DNA of 64,000 nt. It comes from Thalassospira australica. GTDB taxonomy: Bacteria; Pseudomonadota; Alphaproteobacteria; Rhodospirillales; Thalassospiraceae. Under the pieces are notes generated by a model, which was given only the letters and a program-made list of their open reading frames with translations, was not told where the DNA came from and did no database searches. Position numbers and translations under genes: made by a program. Location: assembly GCF_000763295.1 (NCBI RefSeq), contig NZ_JRJE01000003.1:175330-239329 (forward strand). Reading direction: 5' to 3'. Positions 20,351-29,468 of this stretch are shown in pieces (the first letter of the stretch is position 1; the number at the start of each line of letters is the position of its first letter).

Positions 20351-22588
20351 ATGGGTTTTAGTTTTAAGCGCGGCAAGAAGCCGTCACCGTCGAACACCAA
20401 AAACACAAAAAAAGCAAACAAGACGGGACTGGGTGTCCGGGGAAGATTGGCTGGCGCCTTCTTTCTGGTTGGCCTGATTGCAATTCTTGCTGCTGCTGTA
20501 TCGGTTTTCTCGTTTACCAAGTTCGGTAACGAGTTGGACCGGATTGCCTATGAGCAACTCCCCCCGATGTTTGCCGCCCAGCAGCTTGCGACAACCAGTG
20601 CAAAAATCGTCGCATCAGCACCGCGCATCATCGCTGCGTCCACACTTGAAGAAGAACAGGCGGTTAAAGACAATCTGGATGTACTGCTTAATACGCTAGG
20701 TGAAAATCTTGCGGTGCTTGACCAGTCCGGCCTGCCTGAAGAGACGCTTGCCGTGATTGAAGGCAACAGCCAGAAACTGGCCGCGGCGTTGCAGGAGCTT
20801 CATGACACGACAATCGAGCGGTTTGAAATAGCTGCTGAGCTTTCGAAATCCTTGTCGCAGTTTCAGCAGTTGACCGGCCGATATAACTCCATGATCCAGC
20901 CGATCCTGTCGGCATCCCAGACCAACATCACCGCCGTCACCAGTCAGGTTCATGACTTGCGTCAGTCAGGCGCATTCCTGACCCAGGAACAGGAAGATTC
21001 AATCAAGGGTCTTCTGTTCAAACTGGATGAATTGATGGCAGCCCGGGCACCGATCCTGCAGCTTGCAAACAATGGGGCTGAAATCAGCAACACGGTTTTG
21101 ACCGCAGCCTCATCAGATGACCGCATGCAGCTTCGTATCATGGGGGTTCAGGTCCGTGGGGCGGTTGGTCTGGTTGGCAGTACGATCAACGAACTTGAGA
21201 ATGAAAAGCTCAAGAAATTCTATAACGGCCTCCTTGGTGACATCAAAAAACTGTCGATGGGCCGCAACAGCATTTCATCGCTGCGCAGCAAGGAACTTAA
21301 ACTTGCGGATGAACAGATCGACATCGTTGAAGACAGTGCTGAATTCGCAAGCTTGCTTGAAGATGAGGTCAACATGCTTGTTGCCGATCTTCAGTCCGGT
21401 GTTGACAGTTCCGCAGATGCTGCAAGCACACTGACCCAGCAAAGCTCGTTTGTTATGTATGCGGTTGGTGCTGCGGCGATTGTGATCCCGCTTCTGATCT
21501 ATCTGGTGTATGTGCGTGGCAACTTGTTGCGTCGTTTGGCGGGCTTGCAGAAATCGATGATCTCGCTTGCGGGTGGCGATCTTGATGCAACCGTCCCGTC
21601 GGGTGGCAATGACGAAATTTCGGCCATGGGCCGTGCGGTTGATGTGTTTAAGGAAAACGCCATCAAGGTGCGGAACATGCAGGCCGAAGAAGAACAGCTT
21701 AACCGTGAACGCAACGAAGCACTGCGTGACGAATTGCTGTCACTTGCCGATACGCTTCAGGGCGAAGTTGAAAGTGCCGTGAATGAAATCGCGACCCTTG
21801 CCGAACAGCTTCAGGGCGTTTCGGGCCAGATGACCGATAGCGCCGAACTGGTATCGGGACAAAGCGACGAAGTGTCAAAATCGGCAGATGAAGCCACTGG
21901 CAATGTCGAAACAGTGGCATCCGCAACCGAGCAGCTTTCAAGTTCGAATGCAGAGATCAACCGTCAGATGGCGGAAACCACGCGCATTTCAAACGAAGCC
22001 GCACAGCGTGCCCAACACACCAACGAACTGGTCAACAGCCTGTCACAATCGGCCGGACGTATTGGCGAGGTGATCGCACTGATCACCGACATCGCCGAAC
22101 AGACCAACCTTCTCGCGCTCAATGCAACGATTGAGGCTGCCCGTGCGGGTGATGCCGGCAAGGGCTTTGCCGTTGTCGCGGCCGAGGTCAAAAACCTTGC
22201 TAACCAGACCGAAAAGGCGACCGAGGAAATCTCAGGCCAGATCACCGGCATTCAGAAAGCCACCGGTGAATCGGTTACTGCCATAGGTGAAATTGGCTCG
22301 ATCATTGATAGTCTCAATGAAATTGCCACCACCATCTCGGCTGCGGTTGAGGAACAGGGCGCTGCCACCGATGAAATCACGCGCAATGTGCGTGGGGCAG
22401 CAGATCGTACCCGTGCGGTGTCGGCATCAATTGCCGAAGTTGCCAATGAAACTGGCAGAACCGGTCAGTTGTCGGGTGAGGTTCTGACAACGTCACGATC
22501 GGCATCAGAGAAAGTTGGTGAAATGCGCACACGTATTTCCAGCATTCTCGATGATCTGCGCCAGCAGGCCCGTGATCGCGCTGCCTGA
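20351..22588 (+). CDS. Methyl-accepting chemotaxis protein (second of a tandem pair)
   Basis: Chemoreceptor of 745 residues and clear paralogue of the gene at 17797. It has a basic cytoplasmic leader (about 1-38), TM1 [20 protein letters not shown], a helical periplasmic domain, TM2 [24 protein letters not shown], and a signalling domain nearly identical to the first copy in its tip and flanking helices. The periplasmic parts are much more diverged than the cytoplasmic parts, so the two probably sense different stimuli through the same kinase array. ATG 20351 is chosen for the GGGGAG site; a frame extension to 20291 adds an unlikely leader. It ends in a long perfect hairpin. Confidence 0.93.
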   Translation: MGFSFKRGKKPSPSNTKNTKKANKTGLGVRGRLAGAFFLVGLIAILAAAVSVFSFTKFGNELDRIAYEQLPPMFAAQQLATTSAKIVASAPRIIAASTLEEEQAVKDNLDVLLNTLGENLAVLDQSGLPEETLAVIEGNSQKLAAALQELHDTTIERFEIAAELSKSLSQFQQLTGRYNSMIQPILSASQTNITAVTSQVHDLRQSGAFLTQEQEDSIKGLLFKLDELMAARAPILQLANNGAEISNTVLTAASSDDRMQLRIMGVQVRGAVGLVGSTINELENEKLKKFYNGLLGDIKKLSMGRNSISSLRSKELKLADEQIDIVEDSAEFASLLEDEVNMLVADLQSGVDSSADAASTLTQQSSFVMYAVGAAAIVIPLLIYLVYVRGNLLRRLAGLQKSMISLAGGDLDATVPSGGNDEISAMGRAVDVFKENAIKVRNMQAEEEQLNRERNEALRDELLSLADTLQGEVESAVNEIATLAEQLQGVSGQMTDSAELVSGQSDEVSKSADEATGNVETVASATEQLSSSNAEINRQMAETTRISNEAAQRAQHTNELVNSLSQSAGRIGEVIALITDIAEQTNLLALNATIEAARAGDAGKGFAVVAAEVKNLANQTEKATEEISGQITGIQKATGESVTAIGEIGSIIDSLNEIATTISAAVEEQGAATDEITRNVRGAADRTRAVSASIAEVANETGRTGQLSGEVLTTSRSASEKVGEMRTRISSILDDLRQQARDRAA

Positions 22589-22623
22589 TTGGTACGACAC
22601 CACCAAGTAACACTGCCAAACGA

Positions 22624-22653
22624 CAAAGGCCCGCCAAGATTGGCGGGCCTTTG
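22624..22653. terminator. Bidirectional terminator between chemoreceptor and ymdB-like gene
   Basis: Perfect 14-bp arms CAAAGGCCCGCCAA / TTGGCGGGCCTTTG with a short centre, then a T-rich run on the plus strand. It lies between convergent genes and shares its core with the terminator at 19994-20022. Confidence 0.9.
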
Positions 22654-22685
22654 TGTTTTTTTGGTCGCAAACAATGCGAACGTGC

Positions 22686-23501
22686 TTAGGCGCTGGGCCA
22701 GCTGCCTTTTAGTCGGCCACCGATGCGGACTGATTCAATGCGTTTGGCCAGACCTGTTTTGTCATCGGTTTCAACAAACACCCCACACACCGTTGCCGGG
22801 CCGTCTGCCGGTTCAAACCGGCCGGCGGGCATTTTGGTCAGGAATTTGCGGACCGAGTTTTCTTTTTTCATGCCGATCACGGAATCAAAATCGCCGCACA
22901 TGCCAACATCGGTCTGATAGCCCGTCCCGTTTGGCAGGATTTGGGCATCGGCGGTTGGCACATGGGTATGCGTACCCAGAACAAGCGATGCCCGCCCGTC
23001 GCAATGATGACCAAATGCCATTTTTTCCGACGTGGTTTCCGCATGGAAATCAAGAATGATCGCATCGACATTCTTGCCAAGCTTGTGTTTGGAAAACAGC
23101 TTGTTGGCCCCTTGGAACGGACAGGATAACGGGTCCATAAACAGGCGGCCCATCATGTTGATCACACAGACCTTCTTGCCGGACTTGGTTTTGAATACGT
23201 AATCGCCATTGCCCGGCGTGCCATCAGGGAAATTCCAGGGGCGCAGCAATTTTTCGTCTTCATCGATATAGGCGATGATTTCGCGCTGATCCCAGACATG
23301 GTTGCCCGTGGTCAGAACATCGGCACCAGCAGCGTAGAATTCCTTGCAAATCTTTGCGGTAACGCCAAAGCCGTGTGCCGCGTTTTCGACATTCACCACA
23401 GCCATATCAACGGACAAACGATCACGCAGCATCGGCAGGGCTTCAAGCGCTGCTTTGCGACCGGTTTGCCCGAGAACGTCGCCGAGATGAAGTAAACGCA
23501 T
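22686..23501 (-). CDS. YmdB-like metallophosphoesterase (TIGR00282 family)
   Basis: A 271-residue calcineurin-like phosphoesterase. Members of this family, such as YmdB of Bacillus, hydrolyse 2',3'-cyclic nucleotides. Metal-binding motifs are in order: GDVLGQTGR (Asp8), NVENAAHGFG (Glu39, Asn40), TTGNHVWDQ, DFHAETTSEK and GTHTHVPTAD. Length and start match the family. It lies downstream of zapA and 6S RNA, as in many alphaproteobacteria, but the cyclo-ligase gene (fau/ygfA) often found between them is absent. The in vivo substrate is unknown here. Confidence 0.9.
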   Translation of the reverse strand: MRLLHLGDVLGQTGRKAALEALPMLRDRLSVDMAVVNVENAAHGFGVTAKICKEFYAAGADVLTTGNHVWDQREIIAYIDEDEKLLRPWNFPDGTPGNGDYVFKTKSGKKVCVINMMGRLFMDPLSCPFQGANKLFSKHKLGKNVDAIILDFHAETTSEKMAFGHHCDGRASLVLGTHTHVPTADAQILPNGTGYQTDVGMCGDFDSVIGMKKENSVRKFLTKMPAGRFEPADGPATVCGVFVETDDKTGLAKRIESVRIGGRLKGSWPSA

Positions 23502-23607
23502 TGTGTTTCCTGTATTGTGTCAACCAAAGGCAGGCAGACAAGTTTTATCTAAAGCACCCTGCCCCGGGACGCAGTCATCGGCATCACACAATGGAAAAGG
23601 GAATTTC

Positions 23608-23662
23608 AGGGTCCAAACTCATTTACATAATCGGGTCGGTCATGTGAATGAGTTTGGACCCT
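23608..23662. repeat. Long palindrome, 21-bp arms with one mismatch
   Basis: Left arm 23608-23628 and right arm 23642-23662 are reverse complements at 20 of 21 positions, and the one mismatch is still a G-U pair in RNA on one strand. The loop is 13 bases. The arms contain GGGTCCAAACTCATT. Neither T-run nor target duplication is obvious, so it may be a mobile-element end, a MITE-like remnant, or an RNA processing or termination hairpin below 6S RNA. Confidence 0.8.
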
Positions 23663-23679
23663 AAGCAGAATAAACGGGA

Positions 23680-23838
23680 GCCACCACTGCCGTTGGCCAT
23701 TTGGTAATTCCTCGTGACCTGCGAGTGCAGGTGGGCGCCGTATAACGAGACCACGGCCTCGACAGGGACAGCTCCCTAGAGAAATGAGCATCGGCCCCGG
23801 GAATTAGCGAACCTGACGAACAGGGCAGCCCCCTAGGT
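23680..23838 (-). ncRNA. ssrS: 6S RNA (SsrS), approximate ends
   Basis: 6S RNA mimics an open promoter and holds sigma-70 RNA polymerase. On the minus strand, the segment just downstream of zapA carries sequence typical of alphaproteobacterial 6S: TTCCCGGGGCCGATGCTC, then GGGAGCTGTCCCTG and the conserved GGCGCCCACCTG followed by a small hairpin (CCTGCactcGCAGG). CTGCC near the 5' end can pair with GGCAG near the 3' end, giving a closed rod of about 155 nt. The location after zapA is a hallmark. The ends are estimates from pairing. Confidence 0.8.
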
Positions 23839-24005
23839 GCTGGGTTCTTGATCGCCGCGAACGGCGCATCGCAAACTGTCAGCGACCGGAACTTAGTCTT
23901 CGAACACCTGAATTTCAAGTAGATTGCATTTATTCGTCCCATACCGGGACCAGCCATGCAGCAGACGAATGACGGTTCATCAATCCCGCAGAGGTCGCGG
24001 GGCAA

Positions 24006-24344
24006 TCAGTCCTTGGCGAGCTTGCCTGCGATGGCCTCAACCCTTTCAGCCATGGTTTCGATATTTTCTGCCATCGCATCACATTCGGCTGCGGACAAAC
24101 TGCCTTCTTCGACAATCGGGGTTTGCGGATTATTGAGCTTTTCCTGGGCAGCCCCCAGTTCATCAGCAATCAAAAGACTGGTCATCACCAGCAGGCGCTG
24201 TTCACCGATCTGGCCAACCGCATCAGATATTTCACGAACGCGTTCATCAACATAGCCAGCGAGCGCGTGAATGCGATTTTCCTGTCCATCGTCACATGCG
24301 ATGTCATAACTGCGGCCATTAATGCGAATGGAAACCTGTGCCAT
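24006..24344 (-). CDS. zapA: Cell division protein ZapA
   Basis: Small FtsZ-ring crosslinking protein of 112 residues. The N-terminal strand MAQVSIRINGRSYDIACDDG and the following helix (IHALAGYVDERVREISD), then a coiled coil with LLVMTSLLIADEL, match the family. It lies three bases after the coiled-coil gene upstream and directly upstream of 6S RNA. Confidence 0.92.
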   Translation of the reverse strand: MAQVSIRINGRSYDIACDDGQENRIHALAGYVDERVREISDAVGQIGEQRLLVMTSLLIADELGAAQEKLNNPQTPIVEEGSLSAAECDAMAENIETMAERVEAIAGKLAKD

Positions 24345-24347
24345 GAA

Positions 24348-24614
24348 TTACGCCTGTTTCTTTACGGGGTCGTCATCAAGAACGAGTTTGAGCTGATCAA
24401 CCGCGCCATCCAGACGGGTTGAGACAGTCTCTGTCGTGCGGCTAAGCCGATCATAATCTTCGCGGAGCGCAGAAAGCTGTCCGCGCAGGGCTTCAACTTC
24501 GGCGGTATCAGCGTTTGCATTCTGGCTTTTTGCTTCGATCGCCGACTCCGCAACCGTTTCCAAACGTTCCAATGCTGCTTTCAGTCGATCACTTGCCTGT
24601 TGCAACCGCGACAT
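24348..24614 (-). CDS. Small coiled-coil protein (DUF4164-like)
   Basis: An 88-residue, almost wholly helical protein with heptad-like spacing (SRLQQASDRLKAALERLETV and, later, LRGQLSALREDYDRLSRTTE). The ATG at 24614 is chosen; a longer frame to 24683 has no helical leader. Genes of this kind precede zapA in many alphaproteobacteria and are annotated DUF4164, with no known function. The three-base gap to zapA suggests co-translation and a possible role at the division ring. Confidence 0.75.
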   Translation of the reverse strand: MSRLQQASDRLKAALERLETVAESAIEAKSQNANADTAEVEALRGQLSALREDYDRLSRTTETVSTRLDGAVDQLKLVLDDDPVKKQA

Positions 24615-25000
24615 TATCCCTACCCGATTGTTTGCTGTTTTGCCCAAAACCGCAGACCGGAGTGGCCTGCACCGAATCATCACGTTCCATCTGAACGGTT
24701 GAAGATGTCATGATCATGGCTGATTTAACACCACAGATTCTGATCAACAACCGTTTTGCCTCATAGAGATCAACCAGAGATCAAAAAGCATAGGGCTGCG
24801 AAACTGTGACGGTCAACAGGCCCGGTTGCGATGATGTTAAAAAGCGGACTTTGTTTGCGAAGAATTCGGGAAACAAGGCAGATTTTCAACAGAAGCGGTT
24901 GACGTATGCCCCCTGTAAGGGCATCTTCCGCGCGAATTCCGTTCATAAATGGAAAAGTGTTTTCATCGCCCGACCGCGAAACCCCCAGGAACCGCATCAC
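24615..25000. other. Divergent promoter region of tkt and the zapA operon
   Basis: About 385 bases between divergent transcription units. AGGA lies 10 bp before the tkt ATG. The open frame upstream of tkt lacks transketolase similarity. No riboswitch was recognised. Confidence 0.45.
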
Positions 25001-26983
25001 ATGACGACGCAAGTAGAACACAACCGCATGGCCAATGCCATCCGCTTCCTTTCGGCCGAAGCTGTCGAAAAAGCCAAATCCGGACACCCGGGCATGCCGA
25101 TGGGCATGGCAGACGTTGCGACTGTTCTTTATACCAAATTCTTGAAATTCGATCCGAAGCACCCGAACTGGCCGGACCGCGACCGTTTCATCCTGTCTGC
25201 TGGTCACGGTTCGATGCTTCTTTATTCTCTTCTGCACCTGACCGGGTATGAAGATTTCGATCTTGATCAGATCAAGAATTTCCGTCAGATGGGTTTCCGC
25301 ACCGCGGGCCATCCGGAATTCGGCCACGGAGAAGGCATCGAAACCACCACTGGCCCGCTGGGTCAGGGTATTGCGACCTCGGTCGGTTTCGCCCTTGGCG
25401 AGCGCATCATGAATGCCCGCTTTGGCAACGATGTTGTTGACCACTTCACCTATGTGATTGCCGGTGACGGTTGCCTGATGGAAGGCATCTCGCAGGAAGC
25501 CATTTCGATGGCCGGTCACATGAAATTGTCGAAACTCATCGTTCTGTTCGATGACAACGGCATTTCGATTGATGGTCCGACCTCGCTTTCGACTTCGGAA
25601 GATCACAAGAAGCGCTTTGAAGCTGCTGGCTGGGACGTTCAGGAAATTGACGGCCACGATCCGGCTGCGATTGAAGCCGCCATTGCCAAAGCAAAAACCA
25701 CCAACACCCCATCCATGATCGCGTGCAAAACCGAGATCGGTTTTGGTGCGCCGACCAAAGGTGGCACCGCGGCAACGCATGGCGCCCCGCTGGGTGCTGA
25801 AGAACTTGCTGGCATGCGCGAGAAACTTGGCTGGACGGCCGAGCCGTTTGAAATCCCGGCTGACATCCGTGACGCATGGCTTGCAGCAGGCTCACGTGGT
25901 GCCGAGGACTTCAATGCTTGGGGTAGCCGTTTCGAAGGTCTTGATGCAGGTCTGAAGGACGAGTTCGAGCGCCGCATCGAAGGCAAGCTTCCGGAAAACT
26001 GGATCGAAGCATTCAACGACTATAAAAAGCAGATCACCGCTGACCTGCCGAAAGTCGCGACCCGTAAAGCATCCCAGAACGTTCTTGAAGTTCTGACCAA
26101 GGCAATTCCGGAGATGATCGGTGGTTCTGCCGATTTGACCGGCTCGAACAACACCAAAACCGGCGTTCAGGCACCGATCACCGCCGAAGGCGGTTATGAA
26201 GGTGCGTATATCTATTACGGTATCCGTGAACACGGCATGGCAGCAGCCATGAACGGTTTGGCGCTGCATGGCGGCGTTCTGCCGTATGGTGGTACATTCC
26301 TGGTCTTTACCGACTATTGCCGCCCGTCGATCCGCCTGTCGGCGCTGATGAACCAGCGCGTTGTTTACGTCATGACCCATGATTCCATCGGTCTTGGCGA
26401 AGACGGCCCGACCCACCAGCCGGTTGAACATGTCGCATCGCTGCGCGCAATGCCGAACGTGACGGTCATCCGTCCGGCCGATGCGGTTGAAACCGCCGAA
26501 GCATGGGCAATGTCGATCACCAATGAAAGCGGTCCGACCGTTCTGGCCCTGACCCGTCAGAACCTGCCGACGCTTCGTACCGAATATCGCGATGACAACC
26601 TTGTCGCACGCGGCGGTTATGTGATTTCCGATTGCGATGGCGATCGTCAGGTCACCCTGATTGCAACCGGTTCGGAAGTCGAGATTGCAGTTGATGCTCA
26701 GGCGAAGCTCAAAGCAGACGGCATCAATGCCGCTGTTGTGTCGCTGCCGAGTTGGGAACTGTTTGACGCCCAGTCGCCAGAATACCGCAAAGACGTTCTG
26801 GGCAGCGCACCGCGCGTTGCCATCGAAGCACTTTCGGTCTTTGGCTGGGAAAAATACGTTGGCGATAACGGCAAGGTTATCGGCATGCATGGATTTGGTG
26901 CCTCGGCACCTGCCCCGGTCCTTTACGAGCATTTCGGCATCACCGCCGACGCGCTGGTCAAAGCGGCCAAGGAACTGGTTTAA
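25001..26983 (+). CDS. tkt: Transketolase
   Basis: Thiamine-diphosphate enzyme of the pentose phosphate pathway (and Calvin cycle where present), transferring two-carbon units between ketoses and aldoses. The protein has 660 residues. The N-terminal motif is ANAIRFLSAEAVEKAKSGHP; the ThDP site GDGCLMEG...DDNGISIDG, DSIGLGEDGPTHQPVEH and the C-terminal domain follow at normal positions. ATG 25001 agrees with family length; the frame opens 65 codons earlier without similarity. It is followed by a strong terminator and then gap. Confidence 0.96.
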   Translation: MTTQVEHNRMANAIRFLSAEAVEKAKSGHPGMPMGMADVATVLYTKFLKFDPKHPNWPDRDRFILSAGHGSMLLYSLLHLTGYEDFDLDQIKNFRQMGFRTAGHPEFGHGEGIETTTGPLGQGIATSVGFALGERIMNARFGNDVVDHFTYVIAGDGCLMEGISQEAISMAGHMKLSKLIVLFDDNGISIDGPTSLSTSEDHKKRFEAAGWDVQEIDGHDPAAIEAAIAKAKTTNTPSMIACKTEIGFGAPTKGGTAATHGAPLGAEELAGMREKLGWTAEPFEIPADIRDAWLAAGSRGAEDFNAWGSRFEGLDAGLKDEFERRIEGKLPENWIEAFNDYKKQITADLPKVATRKASQNVLEVLTKAIPEMIGGSADLTGSNNTKTGVQAPITAEGGYEGAYIYYGIREHGMAAAMNGLALHGGVLPYGGTFLVFTDYCRPSIRLSALMNQRVVYVMTHDSIGLGEDGPTHQPVEHVASLRAMPNVTVIRPADAVETAEAWAMSITNESGPTVLALTRQNLPTLRTEYRDDNLVARGGYVISDCDGDRQVTLIATGSEVEIAVDAQAKLKADGINAAVVSLPSWELFDAQSPEYRKDVLGSAPRVAIEALSVFGWEKYVGDNGKVIGMHGFGASAPAPVLYEHFGITADALVKAAKELV

Positions 26984-26990
26984 AATACCG

Positions 26991-27026
26991 GGCCGGATCG
27001 GTAACATACCGATCCGGCCTTTTTTC
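26991..27026 (+). terminator. Terminator of tkt
   Basis: Perfect 12-bp arms GGCCGGATCGGT / ACCGATCCGGCC, five-base loop, seven-base T-rich tail, 7 bp beyond the stop. Confidence 0.92.
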
Positions 27027-27096
27027 TATGGGTTTGAAACCCTAAGCCGTGATTGATACTCCCCAGGTAGCAATCATTATAATTTTGGAGGGATGA

Positions 27097-28104
27097 ATGG
27101 CTATTCGCGTAGCGATTAATGGTTTTGGCCGTATCGGCCGTCTGGTTCTGCGTTCTATCGTTGAAAGCGGCCGCACCGACGTTGAAGTTGTTGCCATCAA
27201 CGACCTGGGTGACGTCAACACCAACGCACATCTTCTGAAATATGATTCCGTTCATGGCGTTCTTGCCAATGACGTCAAAGCCGAAGGCGAGAACCTCGTC
27301 ATTGACGGCAAGGCGATCAAGGTTTGTTCCGAACGCGACCCGGCGAACCTGCCGTGGGCAGCCCTTAACGTTGATGTTGCTTTTGAGTGCACCGGTATCT
27401 TCCTTGACGAAGCAGGTGCTGGCAAACATCTGACCGCAGGCGCAAAACGCGTTCTGATCTCTGCCCCGGCAAAGGGTGACATCAAGACCGTTGTTTACGG
27501 TGTTAACTCTGACACCCTGACTGCAGATGATGTCATTGTTTCGAACGCATCTTGCACGACGAACTGCCTTGCACCAGTTGCAGACGTTCTGAACAAGACC
27601 GTTGGTATCACCAAGGGCTTCATGACCACCGTTCACGCCTTCACCGGTGATCAGAACACCGTGGACAGCCTGCACAAAGACCTGCGCCGTGCGCGTTCGG
27701 CATCGCTTTCGATGATCCCGACCTCGACCGGTGCGGCAAAGGCTGTTGGTCTTGTTCTTCCGGAACTCAAAGGCAAGCTTGACGGTACTGCGATCCGCGT
27801 CCCGACCCCGAACGTCTCCATGGTTGACCTGACCTTTGTTGCGGGTCGTGACACCACGGTTGACGAAGTCAACGCGGCAATCAAAGAAGCGGCAAACGGC
27901 CCGCTTAAAGGCGTTCTTGGCGTTTGCGAAGCACCGCTGGTTTCGGTTGATTTCAACCACAACCCGAACAGCTCGACCTTTGATGCGACCCAGACCCAGG
28001 TCATGGACGGCAACTTCGTTCGTATCCTGTCCTGGTACGATAACGAGTGGGGCTTCTCCAACCGTATGAGCGACACTGCTGTCGCAATGGCGAAGTTCCT
28101 CTAA
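27097..28104 (+). CDS. gap: Glyceraldehyde-3-phosphate dehydrogenase
   Basis: NAD(P)-dependent glycolytic or gluconeogenic enzyme of 335 residues. The Rossmann motif is INGFGRIGR, the active-site Cys is in [12 protein letters not shown], and the C terminus has [13 protein letters not shown] strong GGAGGGATGA precedes the ATG. Unlike many relatives, it is not followed by pgk and fba: a terminator comes directly after it and a methyltransferase-like gene is next. Codon use is strongly biased (GTT, CGT, AAC), consistent with high expression. Confidence 0.97.
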   Translation: MAIRVAINGFGRIGRLVLRSIVESGRTDVEVVAINDLGDVNTNAHLLKYDSVHGVLANDVKAEGENLVIDGKAIKVCSERDPANLPWAALNVDVAFECTGIFLDEAGAGKHLTAGAKRVLISAPAKGDIKTVVYGVNSDTLTADDVIVSNASCTTNCLAPVADVLNKTVGITKGFMTTVHAFTGDQNTVDSLHKDLRRARSASLSMIPTSTGAAKAVGLVLPELKGKLDGTAIRVPTPNVSMVDLTFVAGRDTTVDEVNAAIKEAANGPLKGVLGVCEAPLVSVDFNHNPNSSTFDATQTQVMDGNFVRILSWYDNEWGFSNRMSDTAVAMAKFL

Positions 28105-28130
28105 GCATCGCTTAGGTTAAAATTTCAAAG

Positions 28131-28166
28131 GTGCCCGAAGTATTCCTGCTTCGGGCACTTTTCTTT
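28131..28166 (+). terminator. Terminator of gap
   Basis: GTGCCCGAAG / CTTCGGGCAC arms with an eight-base loop and TTTTCTTTT tail, about 27 bp after the stop. Confidence 0.9.
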
Positions 28167-28225
28167 TGGCGGTCAATCCGTCACTCTTTCCCAACACGCG
28201 CCATCAAGCAGACAGGAGCCCGGCT

Positions 28226-28948
28226 GTGAGCCTTTTGTTCAAGGAACTCGATTATCGGCCAACCCCGATGGGGGTTTTAAGCCTGCGTCGCCGACGTGAG
28301 CTCAGCCTTGATATCGATGTTTATGAAATCAAGCTTGATGAAGAATATCTGATGTCGAGCCTGTTTACCGATGCCGAGATCGCGCTGGCCGATTTGGGGC
28401 TGGCGGAACTTGATCGCGACAACCTCGATGTTGTCGTTGGCGGATTGGGGCTGGGATATACTGCCAAGGCCGCCCTTGATAACCCCAAGACCGGCAAACT
28501 GACCGTGCTTGATACCCTGCCCGAGGTGATCGAATGGCACCACGAAGGGTTGCTGCCACTGGGCGAGCAACTTTCAAACGACCCGCGCTGTGCCCTAGTG
28601 CATGGGGATTTCTTTGCTGCGTCGCTTTCTGATACGCCGGGCATGAACCCAAAAGCCCCTGAGACCCGCCATGATGCCATTCTTTTGGATGTTGATCATT
28701 CGCCGGGCAATGTTTTGCACGAAGACCACAAGCGCCTTTACACCAAGGACGGCCTGACCAAACTGGCAAGCCACATCGTTCCCGGTGGTATCTTTGCCCT
28801 GTGGTCGACCGAACTGCCCGAACCATGGTTTGAAGAAAACCTTCAGGCCGCGTTTGACACCATCCGGGCTGAAGTGATTACCTTCAAGCATCCCCTGATT
28901 GATCGCGAAGACATCAACACGGTCTTTGTGGCACGCACACCGGTGTGA
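28226..28948 (+). CDS. Spermidine-synthase-like SAM-dependent protein
   Basis: A 240-residue protein with a Rossmann-type methyltransferase core. The glycine-rich motif is VVVGGLGLGYTAKAAL (about 75-90), an acidic second strand is LTVLDTLPEVIEW, and an ILLDVDHSPG strand lies where spermidine synthases carry catalytic residues. The N terminus (LLFKELDYRPTPMG) is a short beta region. The start is GTG 28226 with AGGAG eight bases before it; a longer frame from 28166 overlaps the gap terminator. The substrate is unknown, and true aminopropyl transfer is not established. It probably begins an operon with the next two genes. Confidence 0.7.
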   Translation: MSLLFKELDYRPTPMGVLSLRRRRELSLDIDVYEIKLDEEYLMSSLFTDAEIALADLGLAELDRDNLDVVVGGLGLGYTAKAALDNPKTGKLTVLDTLPEVIEWHHEGLLPLGEQLSNDPRCALVHGDFFAASLSDTPGMNPKAPETRHDAILLDVDHSPGNVLHEDHKRLYTKDGLTKLASHIVPGGIFALWSTELPEPWFEENLQAAFDTIRAEVITFKHPLIDREDINTVFVARTPV

Positions 28949-28961
28949 GTTTCGATTGGAA

Positions 28962-29396
28962 ATGAACAGGTTTCCCGATCATATCATTCGCATTCATGGC
29001 ATCACCGGCGCAAGGTCCGCCTGCCGCGTGATGGGCGCACGCCCCTTTGTATTGCTGTCGCCGGAAAAGGCCGCCCTGTCACACGGGGCACAATGGTTTG
29101 CCGACCTGATCAAATTGATATCTGAAGAATTTCCCGACAGCACGTTCACAACCATTCTTGATTGCCGGGGGCGCGTATCCGGGGCATTGACGGCAATTGA
29201 AATCGGCCTTGATGGGGTGATTGTCGATCCCCTGCCCGACGATCCGGTTGACCGCCTGCAGGACATGGGTCGCCAAGCGCGATGCACGGTTGTGACCGAA
29301 CTACCCCCCCAGAACGCCATATATGAAATGCGTGATGACCTGCTGCCGGACGGGGAACTGGATCGACGATTGCAAGAGTATCTTGGCGACGCGTGA
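28962..29396 (+). CDS. Hypothetical protein, 144 residues
   Basis: Unrecognised. The composition is protein-like: alternating hydrophobic strands (FVLLSPEKAAL, FTTILDCRGR, IGLDGVIVDPLPDDP, CTVVTELPP) and helices suggest a small alpha/beta fold. No signal peptide or membrane segment is seen. It starts 13 bp after the methyltransferase-like gene and precedes thiE, so co-transcription is likely. The IGLDGVIVDPL and TILDCRGR strands recall parts of a TIM barrel, but this is only an impression. Confidence 0.6.
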   Translation: MNRFPDHIIRIHGITGARSACRVMGARPFVLLSPEKAALSHGAQWFADLIKLISEEFPDSTFTTILDCRGRVSGALTAIEIGLDGVIVDPLPDDPVDRLQDMGRQARCTVVTELPPQNAIYEMRDDLLPDGELDRRLQEYLGDA

Positions 29397-29468
29397 TCAT
29401 TGTCTGCGATTGCCAAAACCCGTGTCAGGGGTTACATAACACGCAGGAAATCATCAGGAATTATCATC

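Noticed and set aside
23608..23662. Complete insertion sequence or transposon
   Set aside because: Only a 55-bp palindrome is present, with no transposase and no visible target duplication.
24770..25780. Long minus-strand frame antisense to tkt
   Set aside because: Shadow of the transketolase gene; no family resemblance.
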